A stretch of DNA of 64,000 bases from Takifugu bimaculatus (lineage: Eukaryota; Chordata; Actinopteri; Tetraodontiformes; Tetraodontidae), in the NCBI GenBank assembly GCA_004026145.2, contig CP034979.1, forward strand, positions 10,074,246 through 10,138,245. Direction: 5' to 3'. Within the stretch, counting starts at the first letter, position 1. Every line of letters begins with the position of its first letter. The translations under genes were made by a program, and so were the position numbers. Of this stretch, positions 1 through 13,149 are shown in pieces. The notes under the pieces are model-generated. The model ran no database searches, was not told the DNA's origin, and worked only from the letters and a program-made list of their open reading frames with translations.

Positions 1-1110
1 TGATTTTGTACTCCAGCTCAAGCAGCTTTGATCATGATGGTAAACAAAGTCACTCTGAACTTCTGTCTTGCAAGGAGGCAACAGGAAATGGTTACGAGGA
101 GGAGGAAGAGGAGGAGGAAGAAAAAAAAAAGTCGCCTACTTCCTGTGCGAGATTCGAGCTATTGTCGAGATTCCATTTTGTACCGTTCTGGTCTGGGGTC
201 GTACGACCCACTCACTGTCACCAATCAGACGTTTGCTTCCTCCCGCTCTCTCGCGTCCTCCTCTGTCCTGAAAGTTGACCTTTTTTTTTTTTTGGCTTTC
301 CTTCTTGCAGTTGTCTGCTCTTATCTTGCGACGCTCTCCTGCAAACCGCATCCTGTTTGCACTGCGGCAGGACAAACATTGTCCCTGCGTGACGCCAAAG
401 ACATTTCACAGGCTATCGCATTTTCAGCATGGGTCCGATAACTCTATAATTGGGTTCTTCCTGCTGCTGAAGTGCTCCGAAGAAACAATGAGAGTGAAAA
501 AGGAAAACGAGAGAGCGATGAGGAGGCGCCCAAACAAGGTTCAGGTTCCATTTCCACCAGGAACCCATTAAAATATGTCTGGGAAGCCCCCCACACGGAC
601 CCTTTCTGTCATATTCGGCAGTACAGTACAGAGATCAGAATGGGGATAAAACAAAAATAGGTTGAACGCCTCATAGCTCATGGTCGAAGGCCAAAAGAGG
701 GCAAAAGAGCTCGGAGTTTTCCTATGCTATTTGCAGTAGAGTCGAAAATATGGTCAGATCAAGAATATCTCTCCCAATAAGTCCTCGTGCTTCATGGTTC
801 CCCTCGGGAAGGTCAGAGCCAGAAAACCAGATTTCTAAAGTCAACAACAAAGATCCCCATCAGATCTTGGCGCCACCAACACTGGACGAGCCCCATAAGC
901 ACATCAGGGGGGAAAAACCTGCACCAGAACTCAAACTGTTCTCATCCGTGACGCAAATCACGAAACTCAGGTAGGCTGTGGCAGGAAAACACCCCCCCAC
1001 CCCCACACACACACACCATTACACCAGCAGCAGCTTGCACGCTGATCTTCTGTCCTGTTTTGGTGAGCGTGTGTGAGTTGCTGCCTCACTCTCCTGTTCT
1101 TGGCTGACAG

Positions 1111-1745
1111 GAGGGGCACCAATGTGGTCTCCTGCTGATCTGGCCCATCTTCTTCAAGGCTGGAGGTGTTCCGAGGTGTTCCTCCTTCCTCGGTAGGAAC
1201 CAGTGGTTGTTAGACTTCCTGTTGCCTCTCTAACATCTGAACCAGTCTGCCCAGTCTCCTCTCCCATCAACAGGGCATCTTCATCACACACACTTTTGGG
1301 ACCATTCTCTGTCAACCCTGGAGCTGGTTGTGGGTTGAAATCCCAGTAGATCAGTTTCTGAGATCCTCTGACCAGCCCGTCTGGCGCCAACAACCATGAA
1401 ACGTTCAAGGTCACTTCTTGTGATTCTGCTGCTGGTTGTCTGGACCAGGTCTACAAGCCTAAACACGTCCAGTTGAGGTCACATGATTGGCTGATTAGCT
1501 CTGTGTGCTAACGTTCAGTATGAGGTCACATGACTGGCTGATTAGCTCTGTGTGCTAACGTTCAGTATGAGGTCACGTGACTGGCTGATTAGCTCTATGT
1601 GCTAACGTTCAGTATGAGGTCACGTGACTGGCTGATTAGCTCTGTGTGCTAACGTTCAGTTGAGGTCACGTGACTGGCTGATTAGCTATTTGTGAGAAGA
1701 ACCAGCTGAACAGTTGGACCTAATAAAGTGGCCGATGAACGCAAG
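1111..1745 (+). repeat. Teleost interspersed repeat with internal 47-bp tandem expansion
   Basis: I recognise this from other fish genomes: phrases such as ACCAGCCCGTCTGGCGCCAA, CCAGGTCTACAAGCCTAAA, TTGGCTGATTAG and the end CCTAATAAAGTGGCCGATGA occur in the same order as in a widespread teleost repeat whose class I cannot name. In this copy a segment of about 47 bp (GAGGTCAC through the GCTAACGTTCAG end) is repeated nearly five times from about 1474 to 1690. Confidence 0.7.
1474..1695 (+). repeat. 47-bp tandem repeat, about 4.7 copies
   Basis: Copies start near 1474, 1521, 1568, 1615 and 1660. The first two carry TCACATGA or TCACATGACT and the later ones TCACGTGACT, which contains an E-box CACGTG. 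The repeat is nested inside a larger interspersed element. Confidence 0.85.
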
Positions 1746-2563
1746 ACTCACAAATTTCCAATTTTCATGGCATCACTGGAAACGTAGCCCAGGCCTCATA
1801 TTCAAGCTTCACAACTTTCTTGTGACGTTACACCAGAGCGTCCACAGCTCCTTTCAAGTGCATCATTCACTTACACACCTACAGGATATCGGTTCAGAAA
1901 ACGAGTCGCGTAGGCAGGTAAGGTTAAGCGCTGAAAGATTGAGAAAAAAATGGGGGAAAACATGGTAGTTTGGATAATAAGCACGTGTCCTTGTGTCCTT
2001 GTTTGCAGAGGAACTCCAGGCCAGTGGAGGAAGCACACTGTATATCATTGATAAGCAAAAATAATATTCTGCTCCTTCAGTCTCAATTGTTTAATAGCTG
2101 GAAGCAAGGGTCATAAAATTCAAATAAACATCACATTATTGTATTATTCTTGGGTTATCGAAGGCTTAAAGTGCCTATCATCCTGTCAGTACCGGACTAC
2201 TGCCTCGTGACCGTCAAATGTTTTAGCACATCTGTGAACAGGAAGGCCAAAAACATTATAGAATTCAATCACTTCACTGTATTCACACGTGATTATTTGG
2301 ATCATGCATTCAGAAAACATTTAGGATGAAACAAAGCAGCACTGTTGCAGCTCCTGAACTGAGACAGATCTGGAAACACACACACTTACACACACACACA
2401 CACACCCAGAGGATGAGGAGTGTAGACTGGTTGCCAAGAGCGACACCTAAACAAGTTCTATGTAATCTCATTGTTCCTGATTTTGAAGTTGCACAGTCAC
2501 ACAGATTCAGCTGATTTTGACTCAAATACCCTGAAATTAAGCTCACCAGGGTGACAGGTGTAA

Positions 2564-3510
2564 ACTAGAGGCTCAATACCGCGTTTCCTCGAGTACGAGT
2601 GCTCGCTCGCGTACTCACCGATACCGAGTGCGATACCAATAACCCAAGTACTTTTGAGATACAGACGCACACATCAATGCAGCTCGTGTTTCGGTCTGAG
2701 GTTTTACTATTGCTACTATATAAACCGATGAAAGGTTAAAACATCAATGACCTCTAGCGGGGGATTCAAGACTGCTATGAGGTCAAAGTTCAATCAGGAC
2801 CAACCAAAGTAACTTGAGACAGAAATAAAGGGAGCAACGACTGAACGCACTGTAATTAAATTACTTCAATGACATTAAATTGGTTTACACTGCACATTCC
2901 ACATCGCTGACATGTTTGTTCGTATCCGACGTGTTTAACGTTCAGAAAACAGAGCTCAAAACACAAACACCACAAAGCCATAAAAAAAAAAACCACATTT
3001 AAACCAACAAGATGTGTCAATTTTGCTTTGTTTGGCTAACGCAACATCACTTCCTAAAGGTTCAACTGTTTTTTACGTCTTTGTGGTGTTTGTTTTCCAC
3101 TGTCACTATGAGATGGGCGTTTTTTTTAAGCTTGAGTCATTAGCTGGCATCGCTAGCAAACGAGCACGCCAGCCCAGTGAAACTTCAGAATAAATGAGAC
3201 AGATAAAACGCAAACCATCTGCTCTCGACGCGACGGGAGCGACTGTTTCAAAATGATTGATGTCATTGATCGGATGGTGAATGAAGACATCGCGATCGAT
3301 CGCATAAATCACATAAGATGCAAAATATCGGCCGATCCATTTGTCGGAAGGCCTAAAATGAACGTCTCTTCATACCTCATGCAACTGTCAATAGAATTTG
3401 GGGTTTTTTTGAGTATCGTGGCTGATGGTGACAGCTAGGACGAGTACCGATACTTTGAAATAAGGCAGGTATCAGCCCGATCCGATACCTGGTATCGGCG
3501 CAGGGTTAAC
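2564..3510. mobile_element. Probable non-autonomous DNA transposon relic
   Basis: The edges carry repeated GATACCGAGT and GAGTACCGATAC-type motifs (2575-2640; 3435-3500) like the termini of teleost elements I would place near hAT, and the inside has no intact ORF. Limits and class are approximate. A long inverted repeat (3177-3246 with 3558-3627) overlaps its right end. Confidence 0.4.
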
Positions 3511-3627
3511 CCTGATATCCACCAACGACAGCTGTAGTTTTGGGTTATGAAACTCCTGACAGATGCTCCCGTCGCAGTCGAGAGCAGATGGTTTGTGTTT
3601 TATCTGTCTCTATTCCGAAGTTTCATT
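3177..3627. repeat. Inverted repeat, ~70-bp arms with ~310-bp spacer
   Basis: The left arm (3177-3246) and the reverse complement of the right arm (3558-3627) share GTGAAACTTC, GAGACAGATAAAAC, CAAACCATCTGCTCTCGAC and CGACGGGAGC with a few mismatches. The arms could form a foldback. The spacer includes ATCGCGATCGATCGC. Confidence 0.75.
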
Positions 3628-6031
3628 GGTGTTTGTTTTAACCATAAGGCGAATCAACCACCAGGGGTGCCCAAACCAAACTGTTAATCGATTATATCAT
3701 CATTACAGTCGTGACTTAAACTAAAAAAGCAGGCTCCGCCTCCCGCTTGTGTGAAAGAGCCCTTTTGTTCCACTCTCTCAGTCTCCCCCTGAATCACTTT
3801 TAGAGGAAAACGCCGAATGCTTATTATGATTCCTTCTACGTAGAATAGCGAGGACTGAAAAAAGGGCCGTGAGCGGCGTGTGGCACCAGAGTAACTCCCA
3901 CTTATGTCTGGAAATGTCCCAGACGGAGTAGAGGAGCTACAAGTGAACACGCATGAGGTCACAGAGCTCCCATCTTGGCGTGCCTGCCTGGATGATGTCA
4001 CCAGTATCTCTGTCCTCTATCACCAGTATTTCTGTCCTCTTGCAGGATGCTGGCGTGGTTTCACCACTATTACATGCACTAGACTCCGTTCTCTCCTTTC
4101 AAGCGGGCCAGAAATGCGTTCAGGTTTTCGACCCCTTGCCTCATCCAGCAGTCAATCAAACCCAACCCGTTCAGCAGCTGGTGCGTCAGCGTGAACACGA
4201 AGCCTCGGCTAAGGCGCGAGGCGTGGCCACGGCTGGGACAACACACCGTTAATCATTTTCTCACAACACTGACTAATGAGCACAAATCTTTTAAGCATAT
4301 TTAAACAACAAAAAAAAGCGAGTGCACACCTCCAGCTGAGGAGCTGGCGGAGCGTCTTAGTGTCTCGCTTCAGCTCTTACACACTTGGTTGAGTGTTTCT
4401 CATCCGGGACAGACGCCTCTGAGGTAATCAGCGCCAATGCGTCGCCAAAAGACAAAAAAATAAAATAAAATCGAATCAAATTTGAGTGAGGAGCAGCGAA
4501 CAAACCAGGCTCCTCTGCAGGGATGTGGAGCATCAGAACATCTAAATGCGAGCAATGACTCCAATTACGCAGGGGAGACATAATTGTTATCAAATGAATT
4601 TGACGGTGGCTGATTCTGGGTGTGCATCAAAACTGATTACAGCAAATGTTTTCCTCTCATTGTCACCGACACCGTTAATATCTGGCTCTAATTACAGACT
4701 CAAATGATCTGACCAGCCACCCCCTCCCAGATCTGGACAACAAGGCCTTGTGGCCCGTTTTACCTGTACGCTGAGGGAGTGTTCGCTCCTGTTTCTTCTC
4801 TCTCAGCTAAACGGAATTTATCCACCATCCACACATCCCTCCTGATCCGTCTATTGTGACTGGTTTTGTAAGCTAGTGTAGAAGGTTGGGACAGGGTGGG
4901 ACAGGGTTCGGGGACACGACTCCTCTGTTATCAGTTTCCACGCATGCCTCTGCTGTTCTTCACCGCCTCCGTTTGCTTTACCCGTTTGAAACGCATCACC
5001 AAAGCTCGGCTGCCTGTAAATGCACCACCGAGCACCCGATGCTGCCGTTTTCCGTATTTTGAGCGTGCTTTTCTGCTTGGATTTGTCAATTACCATCTTT
5101 CAGATTTATGTCTTCTTGGATCCGTGAGACGTGTGGACATCAAGAAGGAATATTGGCCATCTTTAGGCATTTCTGTTTATATTCTGATGGCCACATGAAG
5201 GTGGATGAAGACAACTGCGATGTTGGAGCAGCATCCTACAGCTACAGACAACGCATGCTAACCTTAAATAAACCTTGCTTGACATCAACCTCGCCACTTT
5301 AAATAGACCAACTGCATCATTTTCCATCAGCCATACTACCAAGGGGCCACAGTAAAGCTGGAAATTCCCCCCATCCTATGTGACTAGAATGTGCATTCAG
5401 CAATTTTACCTGCACACTTTAACAGTTTCCATCTGTCGTGAACTTAAAGCAAATATCTATAAAAGCCAAATGAGGAGCATTAGCAGGAGGATAAACGCCT
5501 CTCACCAGCCTTCGCGTCTCGGTAGCCTCTAGTCGGCCAAAGGGGGTTATAAAACCCTGTGAGGCAGGTAAGGTAGCAACTGGCCATCTGTTCCACCAGT
5601 AGCACTCCAGGCTTCTCCCAGGGAGCCCCCACTTGTCTGGGAGGGGGCAGACAGGCAAACAGCCTAGAAAAGCCTTCAAACAACTGTGTGAGATTTTAAC
5701 CTACCACCTGTCAAATGTGCTCTTAAAATCACCCATAGAGCTACCGTGGGAAAGTATTTTACAGTGTTACACAGTCGTAACCGGCTTCGTATGGAGCCGA
5801 AACTATCCGGACGTTAAGCAGTTGTTTGCCTTGTTTTTTTAGGTTGAGGTCAACACACAGAAGCCAGAGAGGAGACGGACGCCGAGTAGGGTTTGCATTG
5901 TTCTGGCTGTCCACGGTGGAAACTTTCCAAGAGATAACCTTCCCTCACACTAACCATCACAACAGAATCCCTGACCTTGTGCTCGTTTCCCTGATTAAAT
6001 GTGCGATTTTCAACTTACCATTCAGCAGGTT

Positions 6032-6034
<3 letters not shown>

Positions 6035-6074
<40 letters not shown>
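6035..6074. repeat. (AC)20 microsatellite
   Basis: Uninterrupted AC dinucleotide run, in inpp5a intron 1. Confidence 0.97.
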
Positions 6075-6076
<2 letters not shown>

Positions 6077-9000
6077 TAAATAATTACATCTACTGGATGT
6101 AACTGGCAAAGACCCAAAGACAAGTTCAGGAACAAAAGGAGAAATCAGCAGGGAATGGCAAAACCTCCAGGGTTGACAGCTCTGACCAATAACAGTCCCA
6201 GCACCTCTCTGGGGGGGTGTGGGGGGGGGGGTTGCTAATGCATCACTATTACTGTTAGGAAGTCATGTGACACTTGCCTGACAGAATATCAGAAAGAACA
6301 AATGAAATCCCAATGTAGCCTTTATTACTGATTAGTTCTGTATGACGTTTCCTGAATGAGTCACGGAGGAGGACGACCGGGATGTAAAACAAACAACCTC
6401 GGGCGTCCCGAAACATCTGCCCGAGCAGCGAGGCTCCAGAGGAAGGAGCCCCCGGCAGCCTCGCGGGGCGGCTGGAGTGGGACGAAACACGCACGATGAC
6501 AACCGGCAGAGAAAACCCCAAGAGGCCCGCGCTGGGACACGGAACATCTCTTTCGCCGATGGACTCCATCTCATTTCATTTCCATCACTTTCCATCATTT
6601 ACAAAACTGGAGAAAACAAACCGTGATCTGGAACACAAACTGAAAAGGAGTAGGAAGGAGAGAAAGTGTTACATAACCTTCCCCTTTTCCCAATAATAAC
6701 ATTTCAGAGCTCTCCAGCCCGTCCAAACGCTAGAAAAGCGCTAAAAAGACGCATATGGACGCTGGACCATGAGGAACCTGGACTGACGCAGCGTCCAGGA
6801 ACCTGGGAGATGTGCACGCCTCTCGGACGATCAGGATAAACTATAGAAAACAAGCAGCTGAAAGGTGGAGAACGATGAATACTGCTTCCAGTAATACGCC
6901 CCAGGCGCTGCAGCTGATGTGCTCGAGCGTGCAGATGGCCCGACCCAATATGTACATTTTTCCCCCTCAAACCAGCAAAACGAGTTCATGACAGCGTCAG
7001 TCAGACTGACAGGAAGACCTGGGAGGCAAAGTTCAGCTCTCCATATAGGTTCTGTGGCTCAGCTCACACAAACTTTAAGCTTTCCACATGTTAGAAATGA
7101 TCTCTGCTCATCACTGAGCTGGACCAGTACCCAGAATAAACACGCTTCTCTCATCTTCACTTGGTAATTCACACACAATTAGATGTTTTTCCATGACAAA
7201 CCCAAGACGCGGCCCAGCCGGATGGGTTGCATTTGAAGGCAGTCAGGTTCCCGTTGGCCTGGAGATTCTAAATGAATCAGTAAAAGCTTCATTTACGACC
7301 TTGCTTGTGTTGACCTGCAACCACCATGTTTTTATTGGCAGATCCAGCAGCAGCATGAGCAGCACCACGCTCCTCCTGAGGGATTCTGGGAGTTCCCACA
7401 AGCCAAGAGAAGCCTCGATCCAGCCTTTCACTTTTGACTTTAGGTTATACTGGATGTTCCAAGTGATGTGACAGCAGCAAACAAAGAGATAAATCGTATG
7501 TTTGTGCGTGTGGAACAGATGACTGACAACTATGTTAGAGAAACCATCTTTAACATGTTCTTTGCTGCCTCAGTGAGCTCCTTTCTGCCCATTAACACAC
7601 ATTTCTGTAAAGTTTAGTACACTGGTAACTGGTAAGACGCCTGGTTTTGCACCAGTAAGTGCACCCGCCACGGTGGCGGGGTAGAACCGGGGGCCGCGAT
7701 TCCACCGTGGGTCTGTGAAGCTTTCAAGAAGCGGTGCAATCCTTAAACGTCCCAAAAAGAAAGTCAGCAATGCAGATGGCTTCAACATGCACGGCTAATG
7801 GAAGAGGCTCGCTGGTGTTTACCGATGATGTCACTGCTGACTGATGGAACCGGACCACTTCCAAAAACCTATTTTGGACCTAAAATAACACACTTTGCAA
7901 AGCTGATAGGACCGACTAAGAAGCAACAAACGCCCTCGCAGGAAACTCGCCGCCATGGACTCCCGGTTCACACGTAGGTCCGTCAGAACCACGTGGGCTT
8001 GCCAGCATAACCGGGCCCACCTCTCTGCTTGCACCCCTGCAGACGGGCGACTAAAACACAGCCACCGTGCAAGCTGACCTGGCGGCGGCGTCTAAAATAT
8101 TTAGGAATATTCCGCTGGAGATGGAGGAAAACGCTGTTCACGCATGATGGAAACAACATGAGCAGACGTGCTAGAGAGGCACCGGAGGTCAGAAAAAGGG
8201 CAGAAACATCAATAGAAATGTGCCGCTCCTCACTCGTGTTTCTACTCCGACATGCTGGGAGAACCTTGAAACACGGAGATCGGGTTTCTCTCCCCGGACC
8301 AGCTAAAAATACCGGCGTGATCGTTTATGTCATGGCGGCGATGCATTATTAAGAAGGCAAAGGGAAGAGAAGCATCATCAAGCCTGCTACAGATCTTCTG
8401 CCAGCTCCAGGGACAAACACTAAAAATGGAAATTCTACAGAAACATGACACAAAGATCGATAAATCCCAAAAAAGGACCGAATATTCCATCATTTCTAAT
8501 GATCTCTACAGTTTCCTTTGGGTTTGATCTCAGCGGTTCAGGCCGGGGAGGCTGCGGTGCACTCAGGATGGTCCCGGAGGCCTGGGACAGGCAAAAGGAC
8601 AAGACAGAGGTCCTGGAGGACCAGCCAACCGGAGCCGGGAACAGGAGTGAGCGGACCGAACCGTAAAATGCCTCTCAACAGGCTGCAGTCCTCAGCTCCC
8701 TCCAACACCTTTCCATTTTGAAACCTGGGTGTTATGACAGGATGGAGGAGGGCAGAGCAGAGGGAACACCAAAATAGCATCATCTGATCTTTCTTTCATA
8801 AACTTTTCCACTCCTGCAGCAACACTCTGGAACAGACTTTTGGCAGAGGAAGAAACAGGGGGGAAAAAAAAATAACGAACCCTGGGATGAAGTTGAGTCA
8901 CAGCTTCGCTTAAAACTTTGGACTAAACACGCCGGGAGGTGGCCAACAAACCCAAAGATAGGAGAACGAGACCGAGGCTGTTTTGACGTCGCTCTCCACC

Positions 9001-12000
9001 ATCTCAGTCCGTAGAAAACCAATCTCAGGAGGTGGAATCCCGCACGCTCACACGTGTGAGGGGTTTCTCTACTATCAGCCAAGTGACTGAAGACTAAATA
9101 TAGAATCTGGAGGCATTGCTTCATCATCACATGCTCACAGGATTTAAAAAGAACTGAGCCTTTTTACATCTCTGTGCCTCCTTTGTGGTCTAAATACATC
9201 ACCTGACTGGGGCTGGGACTGCAAGAGTCTCACATAATCTGGATGCCAAAGGACTAAAGGCAGCTCGGAAGTGCAGGGAAGCACGCTGGCGCTTCAGTGA
9301 AGCGTCAGTGAAATCGATCGTATCGCCAAATCTTGGCTTGCCAAACAGGATGATTGAATTAACGATTAAAGCGTGACCATCTATGAGTGCGCAGGAAGGA
9401 TTGCTAAGCTAATGGCGCCAGTTCGGGCAGGAATGGAAGCAGCCTCCCGCCCTCTGTGACGACCCTGAGCTCATCAGTCTCTTTACGGCACATTTAAGTC
9501 ACTCCTCTCTGTACATTTCTTATGACCCACCTTGTCCACACTGTAATTCCCTTTGACCGGCTGATGGACAGTCCATCTGTCTTCTGTCAAAACAAACCCT
9601 GCACATCAGGCTTGATGCATCTTTTATTTGGAGACGCCCAATTCCAGCCAGCATGGTGTCCATCTGTTTAAACAGCTCGTTGCTAAAAAGAAAAACAGTC
9701 CAGACCCCAGCAAATGCGTCTGATGTGTTCGGATCCAAATACTGCCCGAGTTTTATCGAGAGTCCAAAATTTATTTTATAAACAGATGCTGCTTTGGAGT
9801 TTTGAGCTAGTTAGCCTATCCTGTTATTGTGGACATTAGCAGACCTGAAAACAGTCAAACGTCACATTTATACAGTCTAATATGTTAATATTACCCAGCT
9901 TGCCCCACGTGGAAGTTGTGGGTTTAATCACAGGACACTATCAAGGTACATAAACCCTCCATAAGACCACAAAGACACCATGACTTGTTCGGGGTGGGAC
10001 AAAACTTAGAGCAGCAGGCAGGCTTTAGCAACTAGCTAACACCATCCGGAAAACTACTGCGGGAAAATTCTATCTGCCAGCTTGGAAAAGTAAACACCGC
10101 TTATTAAATGAGTGCATTGTTAATACAGCCATGCTCGTGGAACACGTAGATGGCAGATCTGTGCCAGCTTTCCCTCCCCTCCTATAAAGCGGTGTGGCGC
10201 TACGATGCCTTGGAGCGGTTGCGCGTTTCATTTGCAGGCTAAACAACATTTAGGTTTTCAAACAGACTTGATGGAGGGAATCAACAGCAACTGGTCCGAC
10301 CATAGCAACAGGGTGGATGTTTGACAGAAGAGAGGAACACCAGCATAAAGAGACGCCACTTTCACAAAAATCTGGTCCCACAGCTCAGGTTGAAAAGTTT
10401 GACTTCCATCTGTGGTAACTAAAGTTTAAACAGTCCAGCACCTTGTTTACAGGAGCAAAGCAATCCGTACAGGATAACAGTGTCTTAACGTTAGCAAACA
10501 AGAACAAAAGCGCGGCACCAGTTAGCGAGGAAACTGCACACTTCTGTGGGTAATTGGTAAAAATGACTCAAGTTCGGGCTCAAGGTGAGTGTCAGGATTA
10601 ACAAAACACTATGATAGCAGCACTTTGGATATTTAGCATCACTTTTTCCCCCGTTCTAGCCTCCATTTCTAGCTCCGAAAGGCAACGGCGGAGTAAAAGG
10701 AGCTTCCGGACGTACGGATCGTCTTGGCAACGCGGATCATGATGTGTGAAGAAACACGCTGCTACTTTTTTTACAGTGAAGTTGACATTTGTGCAGCAAA
10801 TAGCCTGAAAACATTAGCAACTCGTGTCCAAACCATAATAAGCAAGTAAAATACTTGGAAAAAACCGCCTGCATGTCACATTCAAAGATCAAACGGGCAT
10901 TTCGCTGCATTAAAGTCACATCTGTAGCCACATCGGGACGAGAGCTTCCATTAAACAAAGACTGAAACAAGATGAACGTGATGAAAAATGGATGCGATTC
11001 AAAAGTAGGGCAAACAAGAGGGCGAGGACCTTCCTGTCCTCGTTGGGCAGGTTGTGAACATCCGAGCGCCCCTTTTCCCTTTAAAAACTCATCCTCGTGT
11101 CCCAACTCGCGACGACCGAAGGAGCACGTGGGACTCGGCGAAGAGCAAATAAGAGTCAACTGTTGGTGGCCATTTCAAACAGGGGTGTTTGCTATTATAA
11201 TTACATTTGCAGAGGAGAGCCCAGCGTACCAACAATGGAAATGGAAACTGCCTTGAGCTTCAGGAAGGTGGTTTGTCATGTTCAAACATCAGCTGTTTAG
11301 GAGAGAAATTATTAGGTCAAACCAAGATGGCGGAAAGGGTGACATAAGATCCCAAATCCGGATAGGAATATTCAACTGGAAATGGCTCAGAAGGAGCTGT
11401 TTGACGTATCTCTGAGGGGGGGGGGGTGTATTTGATGCTGGTTTGGGGAGGGAAAGTTCAGATGGGGGGGCTGAACACCCTTGAGCAAGGTACTGAACCC
11501 ACAAATGCCCACATTTTCTCCATTTGTTGTTGGACTGGAGACTCATGAATGTATAGCTGGACATATTTCCTATTCCTATATGTTGTTTGACCTTTATTGT
11601 GGTCCTTTCTCACCTTCACCTTCTCTTTGGCCCCATGCTGAGCCCTGAACATCCCAAAGTTGGACATCTGATGGGACGTCCGTTACCAGAGATCTGACCG
11701 TCAACATCTGGAAGTCTCGACTCTGAAACCTGAGCCAGTACTTCAGCGTCCTTCACCGGTTCCTCTCTGTTCCTCCTGTACTGGACCAGCTCCTCTACCA
11801 GTACCACCACCCCCAGCACCACCACCACCACCCCCCCCCTTACTGAAGGAAACTAGCCGAAACGTGGATTTCCGTTCAGTCTGCGACAAGTCTGGTAGAG
11901 GCCAGACAAAAATGTCCATGAGACACCCAGAGCACAAAGGCTGCGAGAGGAAGGCTATTTATAGCGCGACTCCAGCGAGGAAGCCCGTTTAGGATGGGCT

Positions 12001-13061
12001 CCTCACACGGAGGAGGGGGGGGGAGCTCTATTGACACAACACTGGAAGTGACACAAAGTGTTTGAGCTGGAGGCACCGAGATGTTACATCCACCCCCCAT
12101 TTGCTCTTCCTTCCATTTGTCTCCAGACCAACGTCGACGAATCATGAAAACACACATGCGACGCGGGCGGCTCTGTGGCCCCCCCCGGAACCAGGAAAAG
12201 CGTCGCTGGGATCACAGCGAGTCAGAGAAGGATTCCCAGTCTTCCTGAGAAGACTTCCGGCCGTGACGGCAGCCGCGCGGATCATTCAACAACCTGCGGA
12301 GGCACTCCTTAGGAGGCCAGGCACACCTATTTCTACATGCTTGTCTTTAGCCAAACAGGCAGGAGGCGTTCGGAACAACTAGCAAGTGAAAACGGCACAT
12401 CTGGGTTCATTTACAGTCCGACCCCCCCTCCCATGAGGCCTGGCAGAAGATGTCAGGACAGAAAAGGGTTTAAACAGCTCAGAACTACATAAGTATAAGT
12501 TTGGGACCACCAGGGTTTCCCCCCTTGACCTTAAATAATATTTTTTTTTTTGGGGGGGGGGGCGTTCTATATGAGGGATTAATGATGTGAAAACACGGCG
12601 CGAAGTGGCAAAACCGCCAATTTTGACATGAATGTTGCAAAACGTGCACGTCGCGTTTCCTTCTCTCGGTCAGAACTTTTTTTTTTTTCCCCCCACACAC
12701 AAAACACATGCTCATCTACAAATAGAAGTTTTGGAGGCTATTTTTTCCTTCCAGCCCTCCCAGCCTGACACATCAGACCAGGCTGCACCAACGTGCGTGT
12801 CAGTGGGGGAAAAAAAGTTTGAGTCGGTGCCGTCGGTGTCGGTAGCGGTCGGAACCGTGACGGCACCGGATTTCCATGCACACGCGAGCACAGGTACGGA
12901 CGCACAACGCGCACATGCCGAGCAAATCAATGGGAACGCGCGGGTCCGCACCGGAGGCCCGAGCTCGGAGGTGGGTCTGGGTGCGGGTCGTGACTGGCTC
13001 CTTCACCCTCACGCACGGAACACGGCAACGCACAAAGCCCCTTTTTACTGGATCAACTCAC

Positions 13062-13139
13062 GTCTTCGAACAGGGATCCAACGTTGGCTGTCACCAGCAG
13101 TATTCCCGTGCCTTGCGCCGCTGTCAGCTTCCCTGCCAT
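13062..13139 (-). CDS. inpp5a: inpp5a coding exon 1 (type I inositol polyphosphate 5-phosphatase)
   Basis: Reading the minus strand from the ATG at 13139 gives 26 codons, MAGKLTAAQGTGILLVTANV followed by GSLFED, and then a consensus donor GTGAGT whose first base is 13061. The human INPP5A N-terminus, as I recall it, starts MAGK and contains the same LLVTANVGSLF stretch, and the exon there ends at an equivalent phase-0 position. The ATG lies in a good Kozak context (GCCATGG). INPP5A is a membrane-associated phosphatase that removes the 5-phosphate of Ins(1,4,5)P3 and Ins(1,3,4,5)P4 and so ends calcium signalling; its catalytic domain is encoded by later exons that are not in the window. The exon lies in a CpG-rich stretch typical of a 5' end. 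Transcription runs leftward and leaves the window at base 1. Identification rests on this short conserved N-terminus plus the neighbouring genes, which match the human 10q26.3 order. Confidence 0.93.
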
Positions 13140-13149
13140 GGCTCTTCCT

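Larger units (their letters stand above)
1..13061 (-). other. inpp5a: inpp5a intron 1 (partial)
   Basis: The splice donor at 13061 opens an intron that runs to the left edge. I looked on the minus strand for the next expected peptides (PENLQKNW, LREFYQ, CQEFGG) and saw none, so the intron appears to exceed 13 kb. It contains the interspersed repeat at 1111-1745, the inverted-repeat element at 2564-3510, CA tracts (about 2377-2406 and 6035-6074), short poly-G runs, and otherwise unique-looking AT-moderate sequence with no supported gene. Confidence 0.7.

Noticed and set aside
7640..7720. GC-rich hairpin-like stretch that might be a tRNA
   Set aside because: No anticodon arm or B-box (GGTTCGAATCC) in the right place.
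1..13061. Further inpp5a exons
   Set aside because: I searched the minus strand for conserved peptides of the next exons and found none. Very short exons could be missed by eye.
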